A DNA stretch of 64,000 nucleotides from the NCBI RefSeq assembly GCF_040760075.1, contig NZ_CP142884.1:4712001-4776000 (forward strand), read 5' to 3'. Of the stretch, positions 1-7,599 are shown piece after piece. The stretch is from Sphingobacterium sp. R2. Its GTDB lineage: Bacteria > Bacteroidota > Bacteroidia > Sphingobacteriales > Sphingobacteriaceae. The notes below the pieces were generated by a model. The model worked only from the letters and a program-made list of their open reading frames with translations. It made no database searches and was not told the DNA's origin. Position numbers and translations under genes: made by a program. Position 1 is the stretch's first letter, and every line of letters starts with the position of its first letter.

Positions 1-693
1 CCTCAGGGCTGGCAAACAGTGGCGCCATCGCCCATCGCCTTCCATGCGGGAGACCACGCACCACAAGAGCTCAGTATTGCCGCAATTGAAATATTGATTG
101 AACAATTCGGCGCAGCAACGAGAAGAGCGATTCAAGCCGGTTATGAAATTATTGAACTCCACGCTGCACATGGATACCTGATCCATCAGTTTCTTTCCCC
201 ATTGAGCAACTTGCGTAGGGATATTTATGGTGGTACATTCGAAAATAGAATCCGTTTTCTTGTTGAAATCGTAAAAAAAGTAAAACAGGAAATAACAACT
301 CAAAATTTATGGATCCGTATTTCTGCGACAGATTGGGCCGAGAATGGGTGGGATTTACAACAGTCTATTTCTTTATCAAAACTATTGTATACATTGGGCG
401 TAGATCTCATTGATGTTTCTAGCGGAGGTTTAGTATCGCATCAAAAAATAGATATTAAACCTGCATACCAGCTCCCTTTCGCCACTGCGATTAAAAATGA
501 TACGGAGAATAAGGTGGGCACTGTAGGCTTGATCAAAACAGCTGTTGAGGCCTCCGAGATCATTACAAACAAACAAGCTGATTTAATTTTAATCGCTCGG
601 GGATTTCTTGACGACCCTCACCTTCCCTTACATTTTGCGAAAGAATTAGCGGCTGACATTGCATGGCCTAAACAATATGAAAGAGCAAAATAA
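1..693 (+). CDS. NADH:flavin oxidoreductase, old yellow enzyme (YqjM/NamA-like), 5'-truncated by window
   Basis: This is the C-terminal ~230 residues of an FMN-dependent TIM-barrel ene-reductase. The reading frame is open from base 1 (P-Q-G-W-Q-T-V-A-P-S), so the GTG at 19 is internal and the true start lies upstream of the window. Family hallmarks visible are VAPSPIAF, the HAAHGYLIHQFLSP segment with the paired His residues that bind substrate, NLRRDIYGG, VRISA-like WIRISATDW, and the FMN-phosphate region GTVGLI ... ADLILIARGFL. The QYERAK end matches YqjM-type C termini. The family reduces activated C=C bonds with NADPH; the physiological substrate cannot be told. The next gene follows after 79 nt in the same direction. 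Confidence 0.88.
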   Translation, partial: PQGWQTVAPSPIAFHAGDHAPQELSIAAIEILIEQFGAATRRAIQAGYEIIELHAAHGYLIHQFLSPLSNLRRDIYGGTFENRIRFLVEIVKKVKQEITTQNLWIRISATDWAENGWDLQQSISLSKLLYTLGVDLIDVSSGGLVSHQKIDIKPAYQLPFATAIKNDTENKVGTVGLIKTAVEASEIITNKQADLILIARGFLDDPHLPLHFAKELAADIAWPKQYERAK

Positions 694-772
694 TTTTCAA
701 GATAATACCAAATGTTTTTTATCATATAAAGGAAGAACTGTACAAAAGGCGCCGACCTATAAGTTTCTATAG

Positions 773-1165
773 ATGAAATTAAACCTCAATAAAATACATC
801 ATATTGCCATTATATGTAGCAATTATGAGCGTTCAAAAGAATTTTATACCGACGTACTTGGCCTGGAGATTATACAAGAATATTATCGTAAAGAACGTGA
901 TTCATATAAACTGGATCTCAGACTAAACGACAACTATATTATCGAACTTTTCTCTTTTCCCTCGCCACACAAAAGACTTAGTTTCCCGGAAGCTACAGGT
1001 TTAAGACATATTGCGTTTGAAGTAAATGATCTCGACTTGGAATTAAATAAGCTAGAGAAAGCAGGCATATCACACGAAGGAATCAGAATAGATGAGCTAA
1101 CAAATAGACGCTTTACATTCTTTTTTGATCCTGATCAGCTCCCAATAGAATTATATGAGGGGTAA
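773..1165 (+). CDS. VOC family (glyoxalase I-like) protein
   Basis: A 130-residue single-domain vicinal-oxygen-chelate protein of the YaeR/SMU1112c type. It opens with the standard HHIAIICSNYERSKEFYTDVLGLE segment, in which the second His is the first metal ligand. It continues with FSFP, GLRHIAFEV (second-half His) and ends PIELYEG, whose Glu is the usual last metal ligand. Members are metal-dependent lyases, isomerases or dioxygenases; the substrate is not predictable. The ATG at 773 is the only sensible start. It lies 79 nt after the oxidoreductase and ends just before a terminator shared with infB. Confidence 0.85.
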   Translation: MKLNLNKIHHIAIICSNYERSKEFYTDVLGLEIIQEYYRKERDSYKLDLRLNDNYIIELFSFPSPHKRLSFPEATGLRHIAFEVNDLDLELNKLEKAGISHEGIRIDELTNRRFTFFFDPDQLPIELYEG

Positions 1166-1167
1166 AA

Positions 1168-1205
1168 GAAGGCGGCATTGATTTTATTTAATCAATGCCG
1201 CCTTC
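1168..1205. terminator. Bidirectional intrinsic terminator between VOC gene and infB
   Basis: A perfect 16-bp stem (1168-1183 with 1190-1205) closes a 6-nt loop. T-rich sequence follows on the + strand, and the A-run before the stem gives CTTTT on the - strand. The genes converge here, so it can end both. Confidence 0.9.
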
Positions 1206-1232
1206 TATTTTATGCTTATATCAAATCAATGA

Positions 1233-4200
1233 TTATAATTTACGTTTCACTTCAACTTGTTCGTAAGCTTCAACTATGTCTCCTACTTCAATATCATTGA
1301 AACGGTCAATATTTAAACCACATTCGTAACCCTGTGAAACTTCTTTCACATCATCTTTGAAACGTTTCAAAGATGCCAGTTTACCAGTATGGATAACAAC
1401 ACCATCTCTAATTACACGAATATCATTGTTTCTATTAATTTTGCCCTCGCGAACCATACATCCCGCAATCGTACCAACTTTAGAAATTTTAAATGTTTCC
1501 CTGATTTCAACCTCAGCAACAATTTTCTCTTCAAATTTCGGAGCTAACATACCTTCCATCGCAGACTTGATTTCATCAATCGCATCATAGATGATCGAAT
1601 ATAAACGTACATCAATTTGCTCGTTCTCAGCTAACTTACGTGCATTTTGTGTTGGGCGTACTTGGAATCCTATAATGATTGCATCAGAAGCAGAAGCTAA
1701 CAATACGTCCGATTCAGAAATCGCACCCACTGATTTATGAATAATGTTAACTTGAATTTCATCAGTAGACAATTTCAATAATGAATCTGATAGTGCTTCG
1801 ATAGAACCATCCACATCACCTTTAACGATAATATTAAGTTCCTTAAAGTTACCGATTGCTAAACGACGACCGATTTCATCTAGGGTAATGTGCTTAGTAG
1901 CACGCATACCTTGTTCGCGTTGTAACTGAAGGCGTTTGTTGGCTACAGTTCTTGCTTCAGATTCACTCTCAAGAACATAAAGCTTATCCCCTGCTGTTGG
2001 CGCTCCTGACATCCCCAATATTTGTACTGGAACAGACGGTCCCGCCTCTTTGACACGTTCACCCCTTTCATTAGTCAATGCTTTAACTTTACCGGAATGC
2101 GATCCCGCTAATATAGGATCTCCAACGCGTAATGTACCACTTTGTATCAATACCGTTGTTACGATACCACGGCCTTTATCCAAAGCTGCTTCAATTACTG
2201 AACCAACAGCACGTTTTTTCGGATCAGCTTTTAGATCTAACATCTCAGCTTCCAATAAAACTTTCTCTAATAACAGGTCAACATTTTCTCCCGTTTTTGC
2301 TGAAATCTCTTGCGCTTGGAACTTACCACCCCAATCTTCAACCAATATATTCATCGCAGAAAGCTGCTCGCGAATTCTATCAGGATTTGCTCCAGGTTTA
2401 TCCACTTTGGTAAATGCAAATACAATTGGCACTCCTGCCGCTTGCGCGTGGTTGATTGCTTCTTTTGTCTGTGGCATAACAGCATCGTCCGCCGCAATAA
2501 CGATAATAACAATATCAGTAACTTTGGCACCGCGGGCGCGCATAGCTGTAAAAGCTTCGTGACCAGGAGTATCCAAAAATGTGATTTTACGATCATCTTC
2601 CAATTTTACCGCGTATGCACCGATATGTTGGGTGATACCACCGGCCTCACCAGAAGTCACGTTTGCCTTACGAATGTAATCCAATAATGAGGTTTTACCA
2701 TGATCGACGTGTCCCATTACCGTTACAATAGGCGCTCTCGAAATCAAGTTTTGTTCAGTATCGGATTCTTCAAGCTCAGCAGTTTCTTCATCCTCAGGTT
2801 TGATAAACTCGACTTGATAACCAAATTCATCCGCTACTATTGCTAAAGTTTCAGCATCTAAACGTTGATTAATTGACACAAACATACCCAAACTCATACA
2901 AGTTGCAATAATCTGAGTTACTTGAACGTCCATCAAGTTAGCTAATTCGTTTGCAGTTACAAATTCTGTAACACGCAATACTTTTGCCATCATTTCTTGT
3001 TCCATTGCAGCTTCTTCAGCATGTTGGGCAACATCATCACGTTTCTGTCTTCTCAATTTGGCGCGCTGCGCAAATTTCCCCGACTTACCTGCACCACTTA
3101 AACGAGCAAGTGTCGCTTTAATTTGGTCTTGTATTTCCTTTTCAGTAGGCTCTTCCTTATTCTCAACAGGTCTTCCTTTTCCTCTATTGTCAAAACGATT
3201 TCCATATTGCGGTCTAGTCCCTTGACCTGGTCTGCCTGAGTGTTGGTTATTTCCACCACCTTGACCCGGTCGACCTTGTTGATTTCCCGTTTGTCCTTGA
3301 CGATTGTTAGGATTATTGTTATTACCATGATTCCCACCACGATTACCTTGTTGATCCCGATTGTTGGGATTATTACCATCACGTGGCCCACGGTTTTGAT
3401 TATTAGCACCATGACCTTGACCCGCGTTCGGATTAACTGGCCCATTTGGATTCGTCCGCTTACGCTTACGTTTCTCGTTATTATTTCCAGCATTTGAAGA
3501 TGAAGCCACCGGTTTGTGGGAAGGTCTCGCTGTTGGCAATTCAATTTTACCAACCACTTTAGGACCTGTCAATCTCTCTGCGCGAGCAGAAAAAATATCA
3601 TCACCTTGTTTTTTTACAGGCTCCACTATTGGAGTTACTGGTACAGCTTTTGGCGCTGTTTCTTCTTTTTTCTTATCTTCTACCTTCACAGGCTCAGTTT
3701 TTGTCTCTACAACCGGAGTTGCTTTTACTTCAGTTTTATCTACTTCCGGCTTTTTGATCTCTGCTTTGGGCACTACAGCTTCTTGCTTATTTTCAGTAAC
3801 CTTTAGTTCTTCTTTTTTTACTTCAACACTAGGCGCTTTCACTTCGGCATCCTTCTTTTCTTCCGCCTTAACTTCAGCTTTTGTCTCTGCAGGTACTTGC
3901 TTGGTATTTTTTGGCTCTTCCTTAACAGGTTCTTCCTTCTTTACCTTATTTCCGCCTCTACGTAAAGCGTCAAGATCAATTTTACCAACAACCTTCATAC
4001 CACCTTGATGTGCAGGTTCCTCCACCTTTTCAGGAGTAGCTTCTTTAGTAGATGGAATTTCTACCGTATTCTTGACCAAGATTTCCTTAGATTCATCGTG
4101 ATCTTCGGTATCCTCACTCTTAGATGATTCCTTAGGAGAAGCGGACGGCGACTCCTCACGACGAATTTTGCCAATAACAATTTGTTTAGCTTCATCTTTC

Positions 4201-4379
4201 AGTGATTTGTCTCCCTGAAACTCTTTTAACAGCACACCATACATCTCTCCGTTCAATTTAGTGTTAGGCTTTGCTTCTACATCATATCCCTTTTTCACTA
4301 AACATTCGACGGCGGTATGTATCCCGATGTTGAGTTCCTTTGCTGCTTTAAGCAAGTTTGTTCCTTTTCCTTCAGTCAT
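1233..4379 (-). CDS. infB: Translation initiation factor IF-2
   Basis: GTPase that delivers fMet-tRNA to the 30S subunit and promotes subunit joining. An N-terminal IF2_N-like helical domain (about residues 5-60) is followed by a long disordered region (60-440), first Lys/Glu/Val-rich and then Asn/Gly/Arg/Gln-rich. A second IF2_N module lies at about 470-530. The G domain has GHVDHGKT at 556-563, DTPGH at 603-607 and TKVD at 657-660. The last is the G4 motif, where Thr replaces the usual Asn. Domains II-IV follow to the end. At 1048 residues it is long, as is usual in Bacteroidota. It is the last gene of rimP-nusA-infB, 103 nt after nusA. Confidence 0.98.
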   Translation of the reverse strand: MTEGKGTNLLKAAKELNIGIHTAVECLVKKGYDVEAKPNTKLNGEMYGVLLKEFQGDKSLKDEAKQIVIGKIRREESPSASPKESSKSEDTEDHDESKEILVKNTVEIPSTKEATPEKVEEPAHQGGMKVVGKIDLDALRRGGNKVKKEEPVKEEPKNTKQVPAETKAEVKAEEKKDAEVKAPSVEVKKEELKVTENKQEAVVPKAEIKKPEVDKTEVKATPVVETKTEPVKVEDKKKEETAPKAVPVTPIVEPVKKQGDDIFSARAERLTGPKVVGKIELPTARPSHKPVASSSNAGNNNEKRKRKRTNPNGPVNPNAGQGHGANNQNRGPRDGNNPNNRDQQGNRGGNHGNNNNPNNRQGQTGNQQGRPGQGGGNNQHSGRPGQGTRPQYGNRFDNRGKGRPVENKEEPTEKEIQDQIKATLARLSGAGKSGKFAQRAKLRRQKRDDVAQHAEEAAMEQEMMAKVLRVTEFVTANELANLMDVQVTQIIATCMSLGMFVSINQRLDAETLAIVADEFGYQVEFIKPEDEETAELEESDTEQNLISRAPIVTVMGHVDHGKTSLLDYIRKANVTSGEAGGITQHIGAYAVKLEDDRKITFLDTPGHEAFTAMRARGAKVTDIVIIVIAADDAVMPQTKEAINHAQAAGVPIVFAFTKVDKPGANPDRIREQLSAMNILVEDWGGKFQAQEISAKTGENVDLLLEKVLLEAEMLDLKADPKKRAVGSVIEAALDKGRGIVTTVLIQSGTLRVGDPILAGSHSGKVKALTNERGERVKEAGPSVPVQILGMSGAPTAGDKLYVLESESEARTVANKRLQLQREQGMRATKHITLDEIGRRLAIGNFKELNIIVKGDVDGSIEALSDSLLKLSTDEIQVNIIHKSVGAISESDVLLASASDAIIIGFQVRPTQNARKLAENEQIDVRLYSIIYDAIDEIKSAMEGMLAPKFEEKIVAEVEIRETFKISKVGTIAGCMVREGKINRNNDIRVIRDGVVIHTGKLASLKRFKDDVKEVSQGYECGLNIDRFNDIEVGDIVEAYEQVEVKRKL

Positions 4380-4482
4380 CTATAATATAAACTATTTTAA
4401 TATAATTACAAAAATATGTTTTTTTCCATCCATAAACAATTTATTCCGAATGTTAGATAGAAAAAAATTAACAAGCTGAATT

Positions 4483-5724
4483 TTATTCAAATTCAGCTTG
4501 TAAAATACGTACAATCTCGCGAATTGTATCCTCTTCCAGATCTGTACGTCTCACTAACTCTTCCTCACTAAGAGATAGCACAGATTTCGCTGAATCCAAA
4601 CCAACACGTTTTAATTCATCGATTACCCAGCTTTCAATCTCATCGCTGAACTCTTCGATATCAACATCTTCATCGAACTCATCATTCTCACGATAAACGT
4701 CAATTTCATAACCGGTCAATTTTCCTGCCAATTTAATATTGTGTCCACCTCGCCCAATTGCCAACGAAACTTGATCGGATTTTAGGTATACCGCTGCAGT
4801 TTTATTTTCTTCATCAATTTTGATTGAACTAATCCTGGCGGGACTCAGAGCCCGGGCAATATACAAGGAATGGTTTGTCGTAAAATTAATAACGTCGATA
4901 TTCTCATTACGCAGTTCACGTACGATACCATGAATACGGGATCCTTTCATACCCACACAGGCTCCTACCGGATCAATACGATCGTCATACGATTCAACAG
5001 CAACTTTCGCTCTTTCTCCAGGTTCGCGAACGATTTTTTTGATCGTAATTAAACCATCAAAAATTTCAGGGACTTCCAGTTCAAACAAACGTTGTAAAAA
5101 CGCCGGTGCGGTACGTGAAATAATAATCTTTGGATTATTATTCATCATATCAACTTTATGTACGACTGCCCGTATACCGTCGCCCTTTTTGAAGTAATCG
5201 GCAGGAATTTGTTCAGACTTCGGAAGAATTAATTCGTTACCATCCTCATCAAGTACCAAGATCTCTTTTTTCCAAATCTGATACACTTCACCAATAACCA
5301 ACTCTCCTTCTCTATCCTTATATTTTTTAAAGACCTCATCTTTTTCTAATTCCAAAACTTTCGACACAAGCGTTTGGCGAGCCGCTAGAATTGCACGGCG
5401 ACCAAAACTTTCCAAGGTGATCTGTTCAATAAAATCATCACCCACCTCTAAGTCTTCGTCGTGTTTTCTAGCTTCAGCTAATTCGATTTCAAGATCATCA
5501 TCTTCTGAAAATTCATCTTCAACAACGACACGAGTCCTCCAAATCTCCAAATCCCCGTTATCTGGATTCACGATAACATCCACATTTTCATCTGTACCAA
5601 AACGACGACGGATCATACTACGAAAAACCTCTTCCAATACTGTGATAACAGTAGGTCTATCGATATTCTTAAACTCTTTAAACTCTTGAAAAGAGTCTAT
5701 AAGATTGATGTTGCTGTTACTCAT
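4483..5724 (-). CDS. nusA: Transcription termination/antitermination protein NusA
   Basis: RNA-polymerase-binding elongation factor that modulates pausing, termination and antitermination. The 413-residue protein has the NTD (about 1-130), an S1 domain (about 135-200, GELVIGEVYQIWKKEILVL) and two KH domains. KH1 contains DPVGACVGMKGSRI; KH2 contains SLAIGRGGHNIKLAG. A short acidic tail with a helix-hairpin-helix-like stretch (VGLDSAKSVLSLSEEELVRR) follows instead of the two full repeats of gamma-proteobacterial NusA. It starts 5 nt after the rimP stop, so the two are translationally close. Confidence 0.97.
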   Translation of the reverse strand: MSNSNINLIDSFQEFKEFKNIDRPTVITVLEEVFRSMIRRRFGTDENVDVIVNPDNGDLEIWRTRVVVEDEFSEDDDLEIELAEARKHDEDLEVGDDFIEQITLESFGRRAILAARQTLVSKVLELEKDEVFKKYKDREGELVIGEVYQIWKKEILVLDEDGNELILPKSEQIPADYFKKGDGIRAVVHKVDMMNNNPKIIISRTAPAFLQRLFELEVPEIFDGLITIKKIVREPGERAKVAVESYDDRIDPVGACVGMKGSRIHGIVRELRNENIDVINFTTNHSLYIARALSPARISSIKIDEENKTAAVYLKSDQVSLAIGRGGHNIKLAGKLTGYEIDVYRENDEFDEDVDIEEFSDEIESWVIDELKRVGLDSAKSVLSLSEEELVRRTDLEEDTIREIVRILQAEFE

Positions 5725-5729
5725 TATTA

Positions 5730-6194
5730 TTAAAATGAAATTACCACTTTTGTTGCTTTTATTTGATCAAAAGGAAGTTTCTTTTCTACCTCTTGCGCTT
5801 TTTTACCTTTTTCTTTAACTTTCTGAAGAACATTGATCTTCGTATCATCCAGCGCCACTAAGGTACCTTCAATTTTAGTATTATCAATCAACTTAACCTG
5901 AATTGTACGACCTATATTCTTTTGATACTGCCGGATATTCACAAAATTAGCATCGATACCTGGAGAGGAGACCTCTAAACGATAGGCATTATCAATTACA
6001 TTTTCTTCTTCCAAATGAAAACCCACATGACGGCTAACTTGCGCACAATCGTCAATATTAATACCTTTATCCCCATCCAAAAGAATCTCTAGAATTTTAT
6101 TTGGATGCATCTTCACGCTGACAATAAATAAGTCATCGCGATCCGCTATTTTCTCTTCTATGAGTTCAACAACTCGTTTCTCTATATGCTGCAT
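5730..6194 (-). CDS. rimP: Ribosome maturation factor RimP
   Basis: Assists late maturation of the 30S subunit. The 154-residue protein shows the N-terminal alpha/beta domain (ILEILLDGDKGINIDDCAQVSRHV, the characteristic D-x-D-x-C/S-x-x-x-S-R pattern), then EVSSPGID and a C-terminal SH3-like domain (IQVKLIDNTKIEGTLVALDDTKINV). It is the first gene of the conserved rimP-nusA-infB operon. A terminator for the upstream repressor gene lies just before it, so the operon should have its own promoter in 6195-6233, although no clear TAnnTTTG box was seen there. Confidence 0.95.
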   Translation of the reverse strand: MQHIEKRVVELIEEKIADRDDLFIVSVKMHPNKILEILLDGDKGINIDDCAQVSRHVGFHLEEENVIDNAYRLEVSSPGIDANFVNIRQYQKNIGRTIQVKLIDNTKIEGTLVALDDTKINVLQKVKEKGKKAQEVEKKLPFDQIKATKVVISF

Positions 6195-6233
6195 TGTTCT
6201 TTATCTAGAAATGCTATTTAATTGAATTAAAAA

Positions 6234-6256
6234 AAGGGGGCAATACGAGCCCCCTT
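6234..6256 (-). terminator. Intrinsic terminator after the XRE/S24 repressor gene
   Basis: An 8-bp GC-rich stem (6234-6241 with 6249-6256, AAGGGGGC/GCCCCCTT) has a 7-nt loop. Read on the - strand it is followed by a T-run from the A-run at 6227-6233. It separates the repressor from rimP. Confidence 0.8.
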
Positions 6257-6329
6257 CCTTTCAGATATGCAAATATAGCACTTTATAAAATAAAAAACAA
6301 ATATCAATCAAAATGCTAATAATATTTAA

Positions 6330-7106
6330 CTACTTTGAGTTGTCAACAACTGCGTTAATCGTTTTCTGCATTTGTGCCATCATACTCGTCAATGTCTCCA
6401 TTGTCGGCTCAGGCGTCGGTTCAGGCAGCTGTGTACTTATAAAAGCCTTCGCCTTCCACACTTCAAGTATATCTGCCGTCTCAACCCAATAAGGCTCATA
6501 TGTTTTATTGTCAGAAACGAGCTTCAAGCCTTTATCTTCTTTAAATTTAAAAGCGATACGCTTATAGACCACGCCATCTTCCTTCGATACGACTACGTAT
6601 GTACTTCCAGGCTTTATATCATGCCAGTTTTCCACGTACTCCGCCACGACAATAGATCCTGACGGCAAAGGCAACATTGAATCACCCTTAATTTCAAAAG
6701 CGCGAAACGTGCCCTGACCAAACATTGGAAGTGAAAACTTAGGCAGCTCTGCAACATACTCCGGATCGCCATACCCATTTAAATACCCAGCACTAGCCTT
6801 TACAGGCACAAGTTCAATATTCTCACGGTTATCCGTATCTACAGTAACGCTTAGCACCCTTAAATTGGATGCATTACTTTTTGGAACTGGCTTCCACTTG
6901 TCGTCAATAACATCGTTTGCCAGTTCATCCATAGTCAACCCATAGAATTCAGCAATCTTCTTCAACAACTCATATTTAGGCTCAGCCCTATCTTCCTCAT
7001 ACGCCCCGACAGACGCTCGCTTAATTTCCATAATATCAGCAAATTGTTGCTGTGTAATTTTCTTTCCTTTTCTAAGGAACTTCAGATTGGACGAAATATT
7101 TGACAT
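6330..7106 (-). CDS. XRE-family repressor with S24 (LexA/CI-like) autopeptidase domain
   Basis: A 258-residue regulator. Residues 5-62 form a Cro/CI helix-turn-helix (ITQQQFADIMEIKRASVGAYE). Residues about 95-215 form an S24 peptidase fold. The likely self-cleavage site is Ala106-Gly107 (KASAGYLNG), the nucleophile is Ser143 in KGDSM, and the general base is Lys182 in VVYKRIAF, so the catalytic dyad is intact. A proline/glutamate linker and a short helix finish the protein. The family is cleaved in RecA-dependent DNA-damage responses, giving derepression. It is divergent from a small GIY-YIG-like gene across an inverted repeat that could be its operator. No prophage genes adjoin it. Confidence 0.87.
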   Translation of the reverse strand: MSNISSNLKFLRKGKKITQQQFADIMEIKRASVGAYEEDRAEPKYELLKKIAEFYGLTMDELANDVIDDKWKPVPKSNASNLRVLSVTVDTDNRENIELVPVKASAGYLNGYGDPEYVAELPKFSLPMFGQGTFRAFEIKGDSMLPLPSGSIVVAEYVENWHDIKPGSTYVVVSKEDGVVYKRIAFKFKEDKGLKLVSDNKTYEPYWVETADILEVWKAKAFISTQLPEPTPEPTMETLTSMMAQMQKTINAVVDNSK

Positions 7107-7136
7107 GTTATTTTTTCAAAAAAATATTTTGCAAAA

Positions 7137-7174
7137 ACTAATTTTATTAGTAATATTGTGCCAATAAAATTAGT
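7137..7174. promoter_or_regulatory. Candidate operator: 12-bp inverted repeat between divergent genes
   Basis: ACTAATTTTATT occurs at 7137-7148 on the + strand and again, inverted, at 7163-7174, with 14 nt between the arms. The left arm also forms a smaller palindrome with the next bases (ACTAAT-TTT-ATTAGT, 7137-7151). The site sits in the 102-nt gap between the repressor gene and the divergent gene, where an XRE dimer would control both. Binding is inferred from position and symmetry only. Confidence 0.55.
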
Positions 7175-7208
7175 AAATATATTTTAAACGTCCAAATAAT
7201 TTAGCATT

Positions 7209-7532
7209 ATGAGCAATTTTATTCTATATATAGCGACAGATAGTAATCGGAAACGATTCGAAATTGGCCTCAGCACCAATATATTCACTACAGTAATGAA
7301 GCTACAGCAATCCAACAGTTTTATCTTCAATCAAGGCTCAAGCCTCAACAGAATAATCTATACGGAAGCTTTTACAAGTTTAGAGACTGCAAACAAAAAG
7401 ATAGACGAACTACAGCATTTTACAGCCATGCAGATTGAAAGACTTATCCGTAGATCTAATCCCAACTGGAATAATCTTTTCCCGCAGCCACACCCAGATT
7501 GCGCCAAAAGAGGAACAAGCTACGCCGCTTAG
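7209..7532 (+). CDS. Degenerate GIY-YIG-like small protein
   Basis: A 107-residue protein whose outline matches short GIY-YIG nuclease-domain proteins of Bacteroidota. FILYIATD corresponds to the GIY strand. FEIGLSTNI corresponds to the YIG strand. The RIIYTEAFTSLETANKKIDELQ segment resembles the helix that normally carries the catalytic Glu, and NPNWNNL matches the usual NPxWxxL ending. Tyr7 is kept, but the YIG Tyr is Glu18, and the usual Arg and Glu are not recognisable, so cleavage activity is doubtful. It is divergent from the XRE/S24 repressor and shares its putative operator, which suggests it is a regulated target. The assignment rests on pattern recognition by eye. Confidence 0.6.
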   Translation: MSNFILYIATDSNRKRFEIGLSTNIFTTVMKLQQSNSFIFNQGSSLNRIIYTEAFTSLETANKKIDELQHFTAMQIERLIRRSNPNWNNLFPQPHPDCAKRGTSYAA

Positions 7533-7538
7533 CAAAAA

Positions 7539-7565
7539 AGCCACCTGTATAAAAACTAGGCGGCT
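7539..7565. terminator. Terminator between GIY-YIG-like gene and PBP gene
   Basis: AGCCACCT (7539-7546) pairs with AGGCGGCT (7558-7565) with one A-C mismatch and an 11-nt loop. Read on the - strand it is followed by TTTTTT, a good end for the PBP gene. The + side is only moderately T-rich. Confidence 0.7.
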
Positions 7566-7599
7566 ATTTCATATTTTTGAAGATGAGTATTAAAAGCGG

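Noticed and set aside
3098..4008. Long open frames within infB on both strands (about 85-165 codons)
   Set aside because: They arise from the low-complexity Lys/Glu/Val and Asn/Gly region of infB; their products are repetitive and have no start signals.
6330..7532. Prophage remnant around the CI/LexA-like repressor
   Set aside because: Neighbours are rimP-nusA-infB and a PBP gene; there are no phage structural, integrase or lysis genes.
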